DNA of 64,000 nucleotides from Metopolophium dirhodum (taxonomy: Eukaryota; Arthropoda; Insecta; Hemiptera; Aphididae): positions 46,236,270 to 46,300,269 of the forward strand of contig NC_083560.1 in NCBI RefSeq assembly GCF_019925205.1, given 5' to 3'. Below the pieces are notes generated by a model, which did not search any database, had not been told where the DNA came from, and saw nothing but the letters and a program-made list of their open reading frames with translations. Below, one piece after another: positions 1 through 14,329 of this stretch. Both the position numbers and the translations under genes were made by a program. Numbering within the stretch: position 1 is the stretch's first letter; each line of letters starts with the position of its first letter.

Positions 1-108
1 CAAATTAAATAATAAATTTATTCGAATTCTGAATTTTTGCAAATTTTCAGTTGACCTTATTTCTAAATACTTAGATTTTATATACTGAATCTTTCTACAT
101 TTTTTTAA

Positions 109-600
109 ATATTTATTAATGATCTTCCTCTAGTCGTCGATAGTTCTAAAATAATTTTATTATTTGCTGATTATGCAAAGCCTTTCTCTATAGCTAAATC
201 TATTAATGATTCTTGAACTCTACTGTTAAATTTAAATAAATTGGTATATATATGGAGTAAAATTTATTTAATATCACTAATAATTATTGACAAACGTTTT
301 ATAATAGAACTTACGCGTAGTAAAAATCATTTTTTAATATACAATTATTTCAGTCTTATTGTTAATTCAATCAAAGATTTGGGCATTATTTTTAAAGTGA
401 TCTTTTTTTTTTAATTAATCATACAACTGTAATAAATAAATCTTTTAAGATGTTAGGTTCTCTTAATAAAAAATACTGATGATTTTAGTAATCCTTTTCG
501 TTAAAAATATATATAGGACCTATATATACTTCTGTAGACAGATCGAATCTTGATTTGGGCTCCTTAATTTGGTCATGCCATTATATAACATACATTAATT
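109..600 (+). pseudogene. Decayed reverse transcriptase of a non-LTR retrotransposon
   Basis: In one frame from 109, the sequence reads IFINDLPLVVDSSKI, then ILLFADYAKPFSIAKSIND. It has one stop, then LNLNKLVYIWSK, LTRSKNHFLIYNYF and IKDLGIIFK to about 400. After a short A/T-rich stretch with shifted frame, 449-595 reads MLGSLNKKY, then after stops SFSLKIYIGPIYTSVDRS and NLDLGSLIWS. These are the consecutive blocks of a LINE reverse transcriptase: INDLP before the catalytic FADD box, the DLNkLveW block, the K-h-TRSK block, kDLGi.Fd, and the thumb motif SFSLK.LY..LVRS.LEYGS.IWS. The catalytic FADD is changed to FADY, and in-frame stops and a frame break show that it is dead. Jockey/I-like clades of insects share these blocks; I cannot assign a clade. 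The copy enters the window from the left. Confidence 0.8.
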
Positions 601-3600
601 ATTTAGAAAATTTTTAATATATATTTTTTAAAAGAATCTCTTTTATGATAAATTTCTATACTTAGGGACTACTGCCATCTAATGCAAGATTATATTGGTC
701 TTAATTCCCTTTTCCTTAAATACAGTTAACTGGTACCATATTTATCTTTGATCTTGTTAACTATAGTTTTGTGTGTCCCTAGTTACAGAGTTAACTCGAT
801 TATATCACGATTATACCATTATCATTTGACGGAGGTAGGTATAGTAATTTATTTGATTGGTTTTTTTTGGACCTTCTAATATTTTGTAAGCGGTGTTTTT
901 AAAATTTTTTTCAACATATCACACACCGTTCTAAAAAAAAAAATACATTCTTTTTGTAACACTCCGCCAATCGCCATCACGCACTTTGGTTTACTTTTCG
1001 GTGATTTAAAAATATAAGACACGCAGAAGACCATTGCTTTTGATCTAGACGAACACTACGGTAGAATGTTAAATATAATCAACAACAAAATAAATTGTAT
1101 ACTGCGGTTTCTGTTTTATAGACTCGACTTTGATGCACATATATAGTTGTAAAAATATATGGGTAGATATAAAAATTTTGATTGTTAACTTTGTGATGAA
1201 ATTAAATGAAGTTTAAGTGTAAAACTAACTTGGATGACCCCGTGTTCCAGTGTCTGAAAATAATTATTTGAGAATTTCAAAAAAAAGTAAAATAATTTTT
1301 TGTCGGGGTAAATGTTTACCTAACCTCCCAAAATACTATAGTCAGATAACGAGAGTTAATTACAACAATACCTATAATATTATGTTCGAAAGTATGATAA
1401 CAAATTGTTTTTCCAATAGGTCAACTGAGTTGCCGCATTAACGAGGTTTGAAAATCTCACGAGAACACAATATAGTATACTTTGCTCTCAATACAATTTA
1501 TTATTTATTTTTTTCCACCGATTCGAATATTATAAACATACTATAAGTATGACGTGTATCTATGTATTTCACACAAAAAATCAATTCACTTAAGGCCCAC
1601 GTTATATACATATTATTTGTATTATATGTATTCACCTATTATAGTGCAGTATAATACGTACCGTCTACGTATTTTTTTGTTCGCTTCGGTGTTTGTCAAA
1701 ATTACAAGTGTATAGTATATTATAAATATTATAATTATTACCATGTCCCGCCTTTAGGTAAAATATAATATATACTATATAGATAAATCTCGAGATTGGA
1801 TTTCAATATAACAATAATAAAAACAAAGGGTGTGTCGAATTCGATCGGCTTACGAATTACGAGTGCATGTATGCTTTACCTATATTATATTATATCATTG
1901 TGATGCATAATATATAGATCGTGTGTACCTACAGATTATTGCTTTTGGATTCTGAGCCGAACGAGAAACACTCTTCGAGCACAATATACATTTTTTTTTT
2001 AATGTTAACTGAACTTTTTTGGGTAGCTCCTACATCACCTTATCTGCGATTATATGTATACAATATTAAATTAATTATATTATTATAATCCAGTGATCGT
2101 TTCGAAATACATAATAATTGTAAGTCATATTTTACATAGGTGAGGAGTTAATTACTTTTTTAAAATCATTAAGTTAATTTGATATAAGTTAGGTTTAACG
2201 TTTTAAGTTACTTTTATTTCTTTTTTAACTTGTACAATGTACAGTATAAATAAAAAAAATTAAGTTAGCTAAAAACCAGTAACATTTTTTAAAAATCTAA
2301 TTAGTTATAAAATGTCTGACAGTACACAATGAGTAAATTTGATAAAAGTATGCAAGGATCTACACAAAAACAGAAATATATAGTAAACATAATACTACAT
2401 AGACAAGAGCAATTGATAGAAAAGGTGGCCATCCAATGATAGACGATACTAGCAGAAGTATTATCTATTAATTGTTGTAAATTTATAATAATATGAATAT
2501 CGTTCAATTACGGAATATTCTATTTAATTAAAAATTTAAAATAAGTAACGTCTTTCCGAACACTGCAATAAGCGTGAAGAGAGTTATTTTGTTAATATGA
2601 ACGACCGTTAAGTTTTACAATTATTTATATAATTTTATTACGCATATGAAATACGTAAACGTCCATGATAAGTATAGTACTGTATTTACATTTTAAATAA
2701 TCTAATCGTTTTTTTTTTTTACAGAATTGCAATAATTATTCTCAAAAATTGACAACATTATATATAGGTAGGTATATTATATTAGAGCTGCAGTATACAA
2801 TATAATATTATGTACCTACTATACATACTATTAGAACTCAATATTATATACCTAGTTATATATTATATGTCATTTTTTTCTTACGATCTATACAACCTGC
2901 AAATAATATGTTGTGCAGTAAAGTACGAGTGATTAAATATTAAAACTAGAATACATTTTAAATGCGTGAGAGGAGAAAGAGACCAGTTGGCTTACTCCGT
3001 GTGATGAATATGTTTATTATTTTGGGACGGTGAAAAAATTCTCTTGAAATGTATTTACATATTACCACTGTCGTGTTAGACGCCTATTCGATACGTTAGG
3101 AACGTTCTGAGAAGAAAGAGAAAGCTGAAACTAATTGTTTCGTGTGTAGAAGAGGCTTGTATAATATATAGAGCTTGTATGTAGAGCCTTTGCGCGGTGT
3201 ATTTTAAGCGTGCATGTTTAGCAGTTTCTTTAACGGTTAGTATTTTAAGACCTCCGTACTGTAATATGCATCGTTTCATTTCACACGTAAAACGCAGCTT
3301 TTATATTTTTCTTAGAGCTATCTCAACCAACTAAATTGTATTTAAATTAGACGTTTTAGCAGATATAATTGAATTCCACGAGGCTAGACCGGTTTGATTG
3401 GTAAACTTGTAGGCATTTATTTTCTCATACGCTTGTGTCGGTTTCGAATTTTTTGAAGGTCGGTTGAAGAGGAGATTAACCCAATTGGGTCCAAGTTTTA
3501 TAGCAGGTACTACATTTGGATTGTATATTATTATGCATTAGCCCAAGTTGATCGACGGGCACGAGTAAAGCCTAAGACGTATTTCTCTGAATTTCCCTTC

Positions 3601-6600
3601 GGAATATTGTAATATATTATTAAAAGAAACCAGTGCAGAAGTATCTCTGAGCCGTAAAGTAAACGTAGTCGTGTGAACTAAATTTATGAGTATTTCGTAT
3701 ATTTGTACACGTAATTTCAAATACGATGACGAAAACTTGTCATCCAAATGTTTTTATTTGAAGCCATTTGAAAAGTTCCCAGGGTTAGCGTATTTGATAA
3801 TAAATTAATATTACTTTATAGTTCGCAAAGTCTGAACTATTATAGTTCTGTGAACTATGATTTGATACCACATGCGGTGATGAGAATCGAGAAGTTTTGT
3901 TATTATCCAATAACTTATACTTGGCGTGAATATTATTCAATATAATGATAATATTCAAACTGTATCTACCTATTATAAATAAAAAATATAGTACAAGTTC
4001 TTCATATAATATTATAAACCTATTTTTTTTATTTTTATAAATTTCAATGATCTTTGCTTACATGTTTATTTTTCTTTCCTAAGTACCCGATTTGAGAGGG
4101 TACTTGCAGGAGTACATAGCTGGTATAACGTACGACATGATATTATATACATAGAAGATACTTCGCAGAACGACGTAAACACGGCGGCGACGAATCGATT
4201 TATATTTCAAAATATACTTTGACATCGCACCGACAAAAACCCTCATATTTTCGACATCGCGCCATGGCGATTTTGCACTTACGTCGTTGTAAGTCCTCGA
4301 CAGGACAACATAATCCTGTAAGCCCAAAATGCTAGAAAAACTCGATGGTGCAGTGGTGAACACTTTTTTAAACAATATATAAAGATAAAAAGACGGATAA
4401 CTGATAATATTGAGTATTCATTTGCTGCGGTTTCACGCGGGCCAGCTGATGAAATTTTTTAAATTTTCACCCAAAGACCGACCGGTACGAGTGCGATCGG
4501 GTCATTATTACCATACACTTAGCGTCGTGTCCACCCGGTTGTAGACAGCCCAGACAATCGGCCCCCACGCCTTCGAACACTTCGGATTGGAACGTCTATC
4601 GAAGGCTCCCACAGAAATATAAACCTAGGTGGAGGGGGGGGGGAGCAAAGTCAAAATTATCTGATGATATACAGCATTTTGTTTTTTTATTAGAAGTGAT
4701 AAAACAATTGGGATCAACTAACTAAAAAAATAATTAACTATTGGCGTATAGCCCCCATCCCCCGGCACCCGTTGCAGTACCCCTCGACTTCGACGCTCTT
4801 ATGTATCGTTAGCGTAGCCAAGGTCACTGAGGGGGCTAAACGTTCTAGGCTGTTATTAAATGAATTTTAAAAAAATATTAACTTATAATATTAAGAACAT
4901 TTATAATGGTTTATTTTTTTAACTGTGAGTATTCAAACAACTATAAAATGAACATATCCCACCTAAAGAAGTTTTCGCTCGTCGTAAAAATACATTTTTC
5001 CACCCCTAGAATGTTGCCACCCTAGTCCACCGCAGCCTATATTATGTCACATTCCCATAAATCCACCACTGCAGTATAATAGTCGCGTGCGTGTAAATAC
5101 GTTATCGGTGGTACGTATCGGGGTCGTCGTCGTCGTCTGGGGTTGTTTTTGACTGATATTTCAAGTGCCTCCGTAAGTATATATCATATATACTTACCTA
5201 ATATGTATACTTGTACGTATATTATACTGCGGCAGCAGCTTATATGACTGTAGACGACGTCGACGGATAATGATCGCGTATGTCATGTATTTAGTACATA
5301 ATAATATAATATGTACAATATGCGCGAGACAACTATATACGACGCGCGTGTATATGTACATATACGTATATTTTAGTGTATTATTATTATTATGAATAGC
5401 TGCTATGCACGTACATACGCTTGGAGGGTAAAAGTGAAAGATCGGTTTTCCAGATAGACGCGAATAATAGTGTATAGTGAGCCACCGCCGTATCTATGTA
5501 TAATAACAATATGCGTATTACCACGGTCGTGGTATATAGTTAGTAGTTCACGCCATTATCGTAATAACAATAATAATACACACGTAGGGTGTCAAATGGA
5601 ACCGTATAAGCGGTAACACGAAATAAAAGAAGACTTTTATTGATTATTATTATAGGTATACGATCTTGTTCGCTTCCTCTGTAAGTACCTATAGGTATAA
5701 TGATATTACTACATTAGGTACGATTTCGCATCAGCCACCCCAACTACAATGACTTAAACACTAAACACTCACTCCACTCACTCACAAAAATAATATTAGC
5801 CCCTCTATTATGTGCGTGGCGATTAGGTATGGAAGATCGTATATATAAAGCTGTGAAGTGAATGCATTATAAAATCTTAAAAAGTAGATTTAAATTCATA
5901 AAAACCAAAACAGCAAAATTTGTTTTTGTTTCGTCGAGAAAGTTACGTCTTAAATTAATTCAAAAATAAGTGTATAGTATTTTGCTACTGCAAACGAACA
6001 GTCATTTAATGGTTTAATCATAATATCAAAATACAGTGCACCACTTTATCGTTTGCTTTTAATACATAATATATCAGATGTCGCGTTATTTGATCGTAGC
6101 GGCGGCGAATTGTGTGTACTATACAGTTTATGTGACAGCAGCAACGAAATCTTCACTCAGAAAAAATAAAAACATCGACAATACAAAACTTTGTAAGTTA
6201 CCCTTTGAAATCCCCCCTGTCCTCTTCCTCGTAAATGTACGACGGTGTACCCAGTATACTTAATAAACTTAAGTTACGCTCCTTGGTTGACCACCGTCAC
6301 CCTCGTAATATTTCCTTACCCTTAACGATTCATTAGGTACCTGTGTAATCGATTCTCTTTTCTCTCCATTCTTTATCTTTAATTTTAAAGTTTGTTTACG
6401 TGGTTCTACTCGTTAAAAAATTCAGTTTAAGTACCTCGTACTATTTTCCCCTCGGCTCAACCAATTATTTAATTGACAAACCACGAGGACCACGCCGCTC
6501 TTTCTTACAAAAATAATTTTATTATTGATACGTTTTATTAAATAATACCATTTAAATTTAATTTCTGTAATTACTATACTTTAGTAAACGTTTAAGGTTC

Positions 6601-9600
6601 AATATTTCAATCGCTGTATATATACGCACCATTGATTAAACTGACATAATTCATAATCTTCAACTGAAAGCTATAAAAAACTGACACTTTACGCCCAAAA
6701 TGATATCATTCTGACATTCTCCATCATGCCACTACTACAAACACGATACATTCTAGCTTCAAAAAATATTCGGGGACTTGTGCTATAAAAATATTTCCGG
6801 TGTTCAGGAGCCGGTTTCGGTGATTTTTTTCAGATGGCTTACTAAAAAAAAATCTCGAATCACATCGTACGTCATAAATTATGATATTCAACTCGACGAG
6901 ATGTCGAAAACCCATGATTCCCACGCCGCCGGTCGTTATAATATCAGTCTATACGAGTTCCAAAGTTGATTTCGTAGAAAAAACTATACCACGTTTATGT
7001 GTGCGGTCTATACCTGTAGGGATCATCCGAGGCCGGTTGTGGTATCTAAGTATAGGTACGTTTGAATATTATGCTAATTGATATTGTTTTATTGCGCAAC
7101 CGTTGAATAATAACCGTATTTAATAAAACCGCGGGGCTGCTTAAAAATGCAATTAAAATTTATTTAGATGAAATATTTTGTAGCGTGCATCGAAATCGTC
7201 TATGAGTCTATACGTACATTAGTATCGACTTTTGTTCTGTTATTTTAATAATAATAGCAACAACAAAAATATGTACTTATCACGATTTATAATTAAATAT
7301 TGAGTTTTAAATTTGAATAGTAAATAATTAATATTAAATATTATTATATTATATTGTTTTATTACTAGACAAGTGTAATATATTTTTAATCATTTGTTTT
7401 TTGAATTAAGTAAAATTTATTTTTAGATTGAGAATTTCTTTAAAAGTTCAGTTTAGGTTTTATCTTGTTGAATTCAAATAGTTCAGTTCGGGTTATATGA
7501 CATCACGTTCTATGGATGATATATCATCTTCAAATGTACCAAAGTGTATTCCATCGTTGGAGTTGTGTTGACAACAATAATATTATATTATACGCCTGTT
7601 TATATTATAATAAATTATCAAATCATATTATATTATATCATATAGTATTATGGTATAAAGGTACAACTGGTACAAGTCAACGTGAAATAACAACGGAACG
7701 GACGAACGCGGCGCGTGTGTTTTCGACAACTAATCTATATAGTAATAATAATATATTATAAACTTTGCGATTGCGACCGCAGACAATATTATATATTCGA
7801 TATTAGTGACCTATCAGCCGCAGCCCGAAACCTGGTTACACTCTGCACTTATATACCTATGTATGTTGCAGACGTAGTTCACAACGCCGTGGTTTATATT
7901 ATAATAACTATTAGGTATAGGTACGCATTAAAAAATATAAAGCGAAAAAACAAACGACAATAATAATTATACAGACCATTGTTATTGACGATGTTTTAAC
8001 TTAGGTATTGTATTTTCAGTGTTCCAGAAAACGCAAACATTTATACTATACAAAACTTAAAATTTGTTTCATATTAAACCTATAAATTTCAGAGATCCGG
8101 ACGCCCCCCAGATTTTTAAGGGGCTTGATATAGGCAACTACCTGAACTACCTTAATGAGATTTATAAAAAACAACTTATGGGAATTCAACCCCGATAGAC
8201 TCCAACGAGGAGTTCAATATCGGAAATTGTCCAAGTGCGCGTGAAAGTGTGCGTAGTATAGTAAGATCGTTCGCGTGTTTGATTGTAGAGTTAAATTAGA
8301 GTTCCTCTAACTCCATGGCTGTTATCGAATACTAATTCAAAGTAACTTACAAGCGGTATACTTAGCACTTACTCTTCGTACAGTTCGTTCCATGTCAGTA
8401 AGTACCACTGTTGATCATTGCGATTATAAAGAAAAACTATCGAGAGAGAGAGTACCATTCAGGTTATAAAGTCATAGTTAACAAACCAAATGTATATAAA
8501 GTATACACTTTATATAGAATACAAAATTTTCCATGTAGTAGCGTTTTTAAAAAAAAAAAAGTTATTTACGTTTTAAACACATAGAAATACCGGATTTAAG
8601 AACACATTTTTTTCGGTAATAATGGTATGAAAAAATAAAAACGTCAAGACTCAGCAAATGACCTATTGACCTATTGCCTTATGCATCGCGTACACATTTC
8701 TCAACTATGGCTTTATTATATAGCACGAGTGTTTGTTTTTCGAGGGATATTCAGAAATAATTAAAGCGTGCGTGTAACCTCTTAATATTATAGCAAGTCA
8801 AAATTATTCGTCGCCACAGACGCTCGACCCTCGTGAATACTCTCGTGATTCGCAGAGATAGTATTAATATATTTAGCATCACATATTATATTAATATGCA
8901 TTTTGACATGTTAATGCGAACCTCGATAGGTAGGTATAGGTATCGTTAAATGGGAAACCAGAGATGAGAACCGACGGTTAGGTAGTAAGTTATAGCGTGT
9001 ATACATTATTATATGGTCTTTGGAATAACAATATTATACGATACGCGTGGCGGTATATACGACTTCTGTGGTTAATATTTTAGTTATAACCTATATTATA
9101 TCATTAACTATTATAATTAACAAAATAATAAAATATACGGTCGACGTAAATTCCGGTCGACCGGAGTCCAGCGATTTGTTAGGGTTTCTATTATTAACCA
9201 TATACTAGGTATAAACCGCGGGAACCAGCAGGTAAACCGACAAACGTCGTTAGAGATTTCCGAGAAAAGAAAGGGAAAAAACCGTTTGTGATTGAACGCG
9301 TGTCAGGACATAATATGGGATTTCCGATCGGGGGGTAATGTATAATATATTATATACGATAATAGCACTTATATATTATATCGGGCATGAACACGCACGA
9401 GCAGAACGTTTTAAAGTGTATTTACGATTTTTAAATGCTCATAAAACGTTAAATTATAAATTACATAAAAATAATATAATTATTATATTACAGGGAAACC
9501 GTTCGACAGTGGTTTTTATGGCCCCGCTGCAGGTGGCATCACCGAATCTGAAAACCAATAAAGGTATTCACGTCGATCGATTTCAGGATTATACATACGA

Positions 9601-11122
9601 CGATATCGCAATGATATATTTTATTATTTAAGTATTATTGTATTTTCGATTATAATAATAATATATTATATCGTACACGGCGATCCGATTTCATTTTTAC
9701 GATATAGAAAAATATATTATAATTCACGATTATAATATTGATAAAAAATACTAAAACATTTAAAACCATTTCTAAATACGTACGTCGTGGTTTATTTATG
9801 GTAATAATATTATAATGCGTACCTATACGATAATAATTATTATAGAATCGTTATTTTTTTTCGACGATTTTTTACGTAGATTGCGCGTGGATGCGGATTC
9901 ATTAAATATAATGATACGCAGATATCAATAAATTTCCATATCATAAATAATCGATAATTCATAGACGATAATCTTTAAGACCCGCACAAGTATGTAAGCG
10001 AGATTATGGGGAGGGGGTTTGTGTAGGGTGTGTTTAGCCCCCCAGTCAGGAAATCAGAACCCTAGTAATTTTTTATTAGTTCTTATTTAAATCTTATTCG
10101 TCCATTAATTTATTATGTAGGTATACAGCAGTATACAAAGCCATTATATAATATTATATATAACTATATTAGAATCACAATATCATAATGCCTGTATTTT
10201 TTTTATTTTTTTTTTTTTGGTGGTGGGCGAAGCGGCTCCATTGAATGATTGAATGCTCGTCATAAGAATAATACAAAAATGTAGGGCTTTAACAAGCACC
10301 CACCCCCCCAATTGTTTCGTTTAAAATGCACCACCCCAAGTAGCTAATACCTATACTTATATTATGATTAATGTGCAGTAAAATTAAATTCTGTCTGTGA
10401 AATCAGTTGGATTTGAAACGCCGCCGTGACGTTTCAATCATTTGCGGTTGATCACTCGGTACGAACGTGCAAGCGCGAATAATATTACAATATAATTCTG
10501 GTCCCTGTAAGTTATAATGGCGGCACTGCATTGGTGCGATTCCGGAAACGGTTTGCAGGATATGTCGTGAAAACGACCGCACTTCACAAACAATCCGCAG
10601 ATTTTGTAATAATTGTTTATTACTTAAACGTCCGTCGGTTAAAGTTTATTATTGCTCGGGGCCGAGTCAAGTCGAAAAGAGAACTGCGCACTTTTGGACG
10701 TTTCCGGCGAGTGACTGCAACGACTATAATAATATGATAATAATATGGCCACACGCTGCATAATAATAATATTATTAATTAAGAAATTTCGCGTTTCGCT
10801 TTTTCTCGAATAACATATTTTACGAATTTATAACACGGTATGTATCTACTTCGACCGTTGGTCGTATTACCGCCACGTGTGTTCGGTTTATCATAATAAT
10901 ATGAGCCGTTGCGTTCTTTGCTACTTTATGTAATAATATAATATTATTATTATCATTATAATATTATTATGAACACAACGTCTTTGACGGAGATTAGTTT
11001 TAATTAAAATACAGACGCACGCCGTAGCCGCATAAATATTTTTACGATTATTGGACGGTAGGATGGATATAATAATAATATTATATACCCATGTGAAGGC
11101 GGAGTCATTATAGCCGTGTTAT

Positions 11123-11143
11123 TATATATATATATATATATAT
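11123..11143. repeat. (TA)n microsatellite
   Basis: An uninterrupted TA dinucleotide run of about 21 bases. Confidence 0.9.
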
Positions 11144-11280
11144 TATAAATGGTATGAAACTCAAATGTTTTACGAGGAAAACATAATGTAACTCGATAGT
11201 CATTTAATAGGTACTCCACATAAATAATATAAGAAATAAATAAAGCCATAAACATTATGGTAATATACATATTATACACA

Positions 11281-11283
<3 letters not shown>

Positions 11284-11320
<37 letters not shown>
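11284..11320. repeat. (CA)n microsatellite
   Basis: An uninterrupted CA run of about 37 bases. It produces an artefactual poly-Val/Cys open frame on the minus strand. Confidence 0.95.
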
Positions 11321-11322
<2 letters not shown>

Positions 11323-13187
11323 AACACATAATAGTTTTGCCGCTACTGTACCTATATAATATAGTTTGGACCATTAGAATGTCGCGGTTACATCTTCGGG
11401 CTACTCGTTCAGGGTGTGTGTCTACTACTATCTACTCTGTACCTTAGGTATATAATATTATGTATACTATGTTTATGCGTATGTATAATGAGTAAATGTG
11501 GTTAAAACCATGTTCGTATAATATCCGTTTAGGTGCGGGTAAAAGGACGCGCGCTGCGTAATGTAAAATTATTTCGTGCAGCCACTTTCAGTCACCTTCG
11601 TATTAGGATTTTACGCGTAAACTGCAAGGACCTATAACGTTTATGCATAATTTTTTTTTAATTTTTAACACTATTTTTCTCGAAATCTATCGGCGATTAT
11701 TGAAATATGTTTTTTTCTACGTAATTTGAGGTAGTTATTTATGTATTTTTATCTTTACAATAAACATTTTACAACCTAACCTTAACTATTTTTAAACTTT
11801 GTTTTGAACGAAAACGAAAAGTACATTAATTGTAATTTCATATACTAAAATATTATATTTTTCTGAGCATTTCAATGTTAAAAAGAATCGAAGATCAGTG
11901 ATAGGTATATGAGTTTAGATGGGCAGAGTAGTGGACCGAAATTTTTCGGAGTACGCTTGCAGGCTACATTACTTTACACGTTTAAAAAATGTAGTAAAAA
12001 TACTTAAAATACACATTGTATTATGTGTTTTAACTTATGACCAATAACTATAAAATCGATATTCAATTATTATTTTAAAAATACGTCATTTTGCTTCGGA
12101 ATATGAAATTAAAAATGAATTCTATTGTTCGAAAAAGTAATGGACTTAGAAATGAAAAATTAGAAAACATGTTGTTTTGGAACGAAAAAATAAATTATAT
12201 TAAATTATTTACAAAAAAATATTTTCAAAAAATGTTTTTGTACTCGACGAGAGAGAATTAGTGTGAGAATCTTCAATAGAATCGCCGTGTGTGTGATATA
12301 TTATATACAGCGGTTCACTCGCTTTGCCCCTTCAATAAATAACATATATAAATATGCATACACCGATGCAGCTCAAATAGAATAACTGACAGGTCTAAAC
12401 ACGCATCTGTATAAGCGATGTGAGAAGTCTGTTTGATTGGGACATTCAGAAAAAGCATTACGCAGAACAATATATTAATAAATTATTATTATGCATTGCC
12501 GGGGCCTTTTCAGAAAAAAAAAGTATACCCGCCGTGTACTCCATATCTGTTGGACAATGGTTAAAGTTTTGAAACAAAACCCATTCGTCTTAATCTCCAC
12601 TCAACAAGTTAATAACGTGCCTTCATATTATGTATTTTGTATCACAGTGTGGGATCTAAGTCCGGGAGTGAAAAATTATTTGAAGGCCTCTTTTAAAACA
12701 AAATACACTTTTTAATTTTTATGCGGTTTTAATGCTTTCAGTAGGTATATTTTACTTTAATACAATATAATATCGATCAATTTTTAAGGGCCTATAACCA
12801 AATAATAGTACAAATTAGTACCAACATAAAATGTATGCAAAATATTTGCACGCCTGCTATACATTTATACAAAATCACTTTGAATCTGTGGATTTTTTAA
12901 TAAAAAAATATGCAAGTTCGGATAAAGCAGAAAATATTGTGCACTTTATTACTTGTTATTTAATCTTTAATAACCAAGCCTAAACAAATCTATGACTTAA
13001 ACCTGAATTCCTAAAAAAAAACCTCAAGTTCCGGTGCAATAATGCAATTCTCACAGTTAAATTTGGCACGGTATGCTATAGTAATACTTAACAATTTATA
13101 TTTATAAAACTTCTGTCTTCGATTTATTAACTATGTAGGTTCGCGTGGAGAACAAGACATATTATATAATAATAAAATTGTACTCAC

Positions 13188-13310
13188 ATTTGGCTTTCTT
13201 CTTTTTCTGAGACGTCGTACGTCGACAAAATCCGATGACAGAGAAAATCAGAACCATGACAATAATTCCGCCCACGGCACCAATGATTGCCAAGATCAGC
13301 ATAAAGTCTT
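13188..13310 (-). CDS. rst/kirre: Exon encoding transmembrane helix and juxtamembrane segment of Roughest/Kirre-like receptor
   Basis: This exon is 123 bp: two bases completing a split Lys codon, 40 codons, then one base, so it leaves in phase 1. The acceptor is TTTTCGTTACAG and the donor is GTGAGT at 13187-13182. The peptide reads (K)DFMLILAIIGAVGGIIVMVL, then IFSVIGFC, then RRTTSQKKKKAK. A run of about 26 hydrophobic residues makes one membrane helix, with a small-residue patch GAVGG. It is followed by RR and KKKK, a typical stop-transfer signal that puts the C terminus in the cytoplasm. This is the last exon I can identify. The strong donor shows that the cytoplasmic tail, which carries the signalling motifs in this family, continues further left. 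No convincing tail exon is visible between 1 and 13187. Confidence 0.9.
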
Positions 13311-13935
13311 CTGTAACGAAAATTTGAAGTATAAGTGACTAATAATGGTATAATACATATTATATTATTTAAGTTGTGTATAACAAACATGAATTTTGTC
13401 TAAGCTTGTGAATTTAAGAAAAATGGTTTGAAACGCACCTATACTAACTAGTAAGGAGTTTTGTGTAGGCAATATTTAGGCTCTATAACATTATGCATAT
13501 ATTTTATAGGTTAAAATATATTACATTGTTCAATTTTCATTCCGATTGATCCGCAATGATGTGATATTGATAATAAAACCGGATATTAGCGTCTTAATGA
13601 TAAAATATCTTTACTTTGCATCATACGAACAACTTTTTCAATTTATTTATATGAAAAAGTGTAATAATTATTAACTGTTGGAGATTAATATATTTTTATG
13701 TTTTGAAAGTAAAATATTGATAAATATAATATATATGTTGGTAATATGACAAGACGAGGGATTGAAAAAGGTTTTCAAAATCCTTATAAGAAAATAGTTC
13801 TTTTTTACCAGGAAAAACAGTTCGTTTCGAGCACCATGTGTCCGTGTTAATGTATATAAACGCATGCATTTTTTCAAAAACCCGCGTATTAAATTTTTTA
13901 TTCAACTCGGCGCCAAAATCTAGTTTGTATCTTAC

Positions 13936-14077
13936 TTTTTGGCACCAACACGATCATAATCGTATCGGATCCGTATTCGTTGTACGCCGTACAGTTATAG
14001 GTTCCGAAATGTTCTTGTACAGATTTCCTGATGATTAGCGTGCTTTTCACACCGTCATCGATCGGGTCTTCCAGTAC
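13936..14077 (-). CDS. rst/kirre: Exon encoding second half of Ig domain 5 of Roughest/Kirre-like receptor
   Basis: This exon is 142 bp (47 codons plus one base), entered in phase 0 and left in phase 1. The acceptor is TTCTGCTTACAG and the donor is GTAAGA at 13935-13930. The peptide is VLEDPIDDGVKSTLIIRKSV, then QEHFGTYNCTAYNEYGSDTI, then MIVLVPK. The motif HFGTYNCTAYNEYG is the F strand and FG loop of an Ig fold and matches HFGKYNCTVMNSYG of Roughest Ig5; its Cys pairs with the one in the preceding exon. NCT is a potential glycosylation site. It ends the extracellular region just before the membrane helix. The next exon is only 625 bp downstream. A 1.7-kb hAT-type element begins 234 bp upstream of this exon, inside the intron. 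Confidence 0.92.
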
Positions 14078-14329
14078 CTGTAAGCAGAAAAATGTATAGT
14101 TATAGTTATTATAATACCGTTGTCAATATCGATGTCGTATACGTATAAATATACAACATGACACTGTCTCTACATCATGTGATCGCGTGTCTCATACGGT
14201 TAAGTACCTATACACAAATCCGTAAAATAGCGCTGCTTAGGCAAAACCCCATTAGGTTGGGTGGCCGGGTATTTATTACAGACTAGAAATGAAGAATTAA
14301 GTATTAATAGCAGGGCTTGAAACCGATTT

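Larger units (their letters stand above)
601..13187. other. Intron or flanking DNA downstream of the transmembrane exon; no exon identified
   Basis: On the gene's strand this is the beginning of the intron after the transmembrane exon. It is AT-rich with dense stop codons on both strands. I looked for a Roughest/Kirre cytoplasmic-tail exon and saw none with both splice signals and a plausible peptide. It holds short simple repeats, scattered TATAATATTATA-type palindromic words, and probable old transposon ends, for example the G-run segments near 4625-4645 and 10005-10060 and the CCACCACTG end near 5075. The longest minus-strand frame here (4079-4375) has no recognisable domain. Confidence 0.6.

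Noticed and set aside
4079..4375. Minus-strand frame of 98 codons considered as the missing cytoplasmic tail
   Set aside because: It is hydrophobic and Tyr/Arg-rich rather than Ser/Pro-rich like tails of this family, and I see no matching acceptor in the required phase.
12491..12715. Plus-strand frame of 74 codons
   Set aside because: Looks mixed in composition but matches no family I recognise and has no partner exon.
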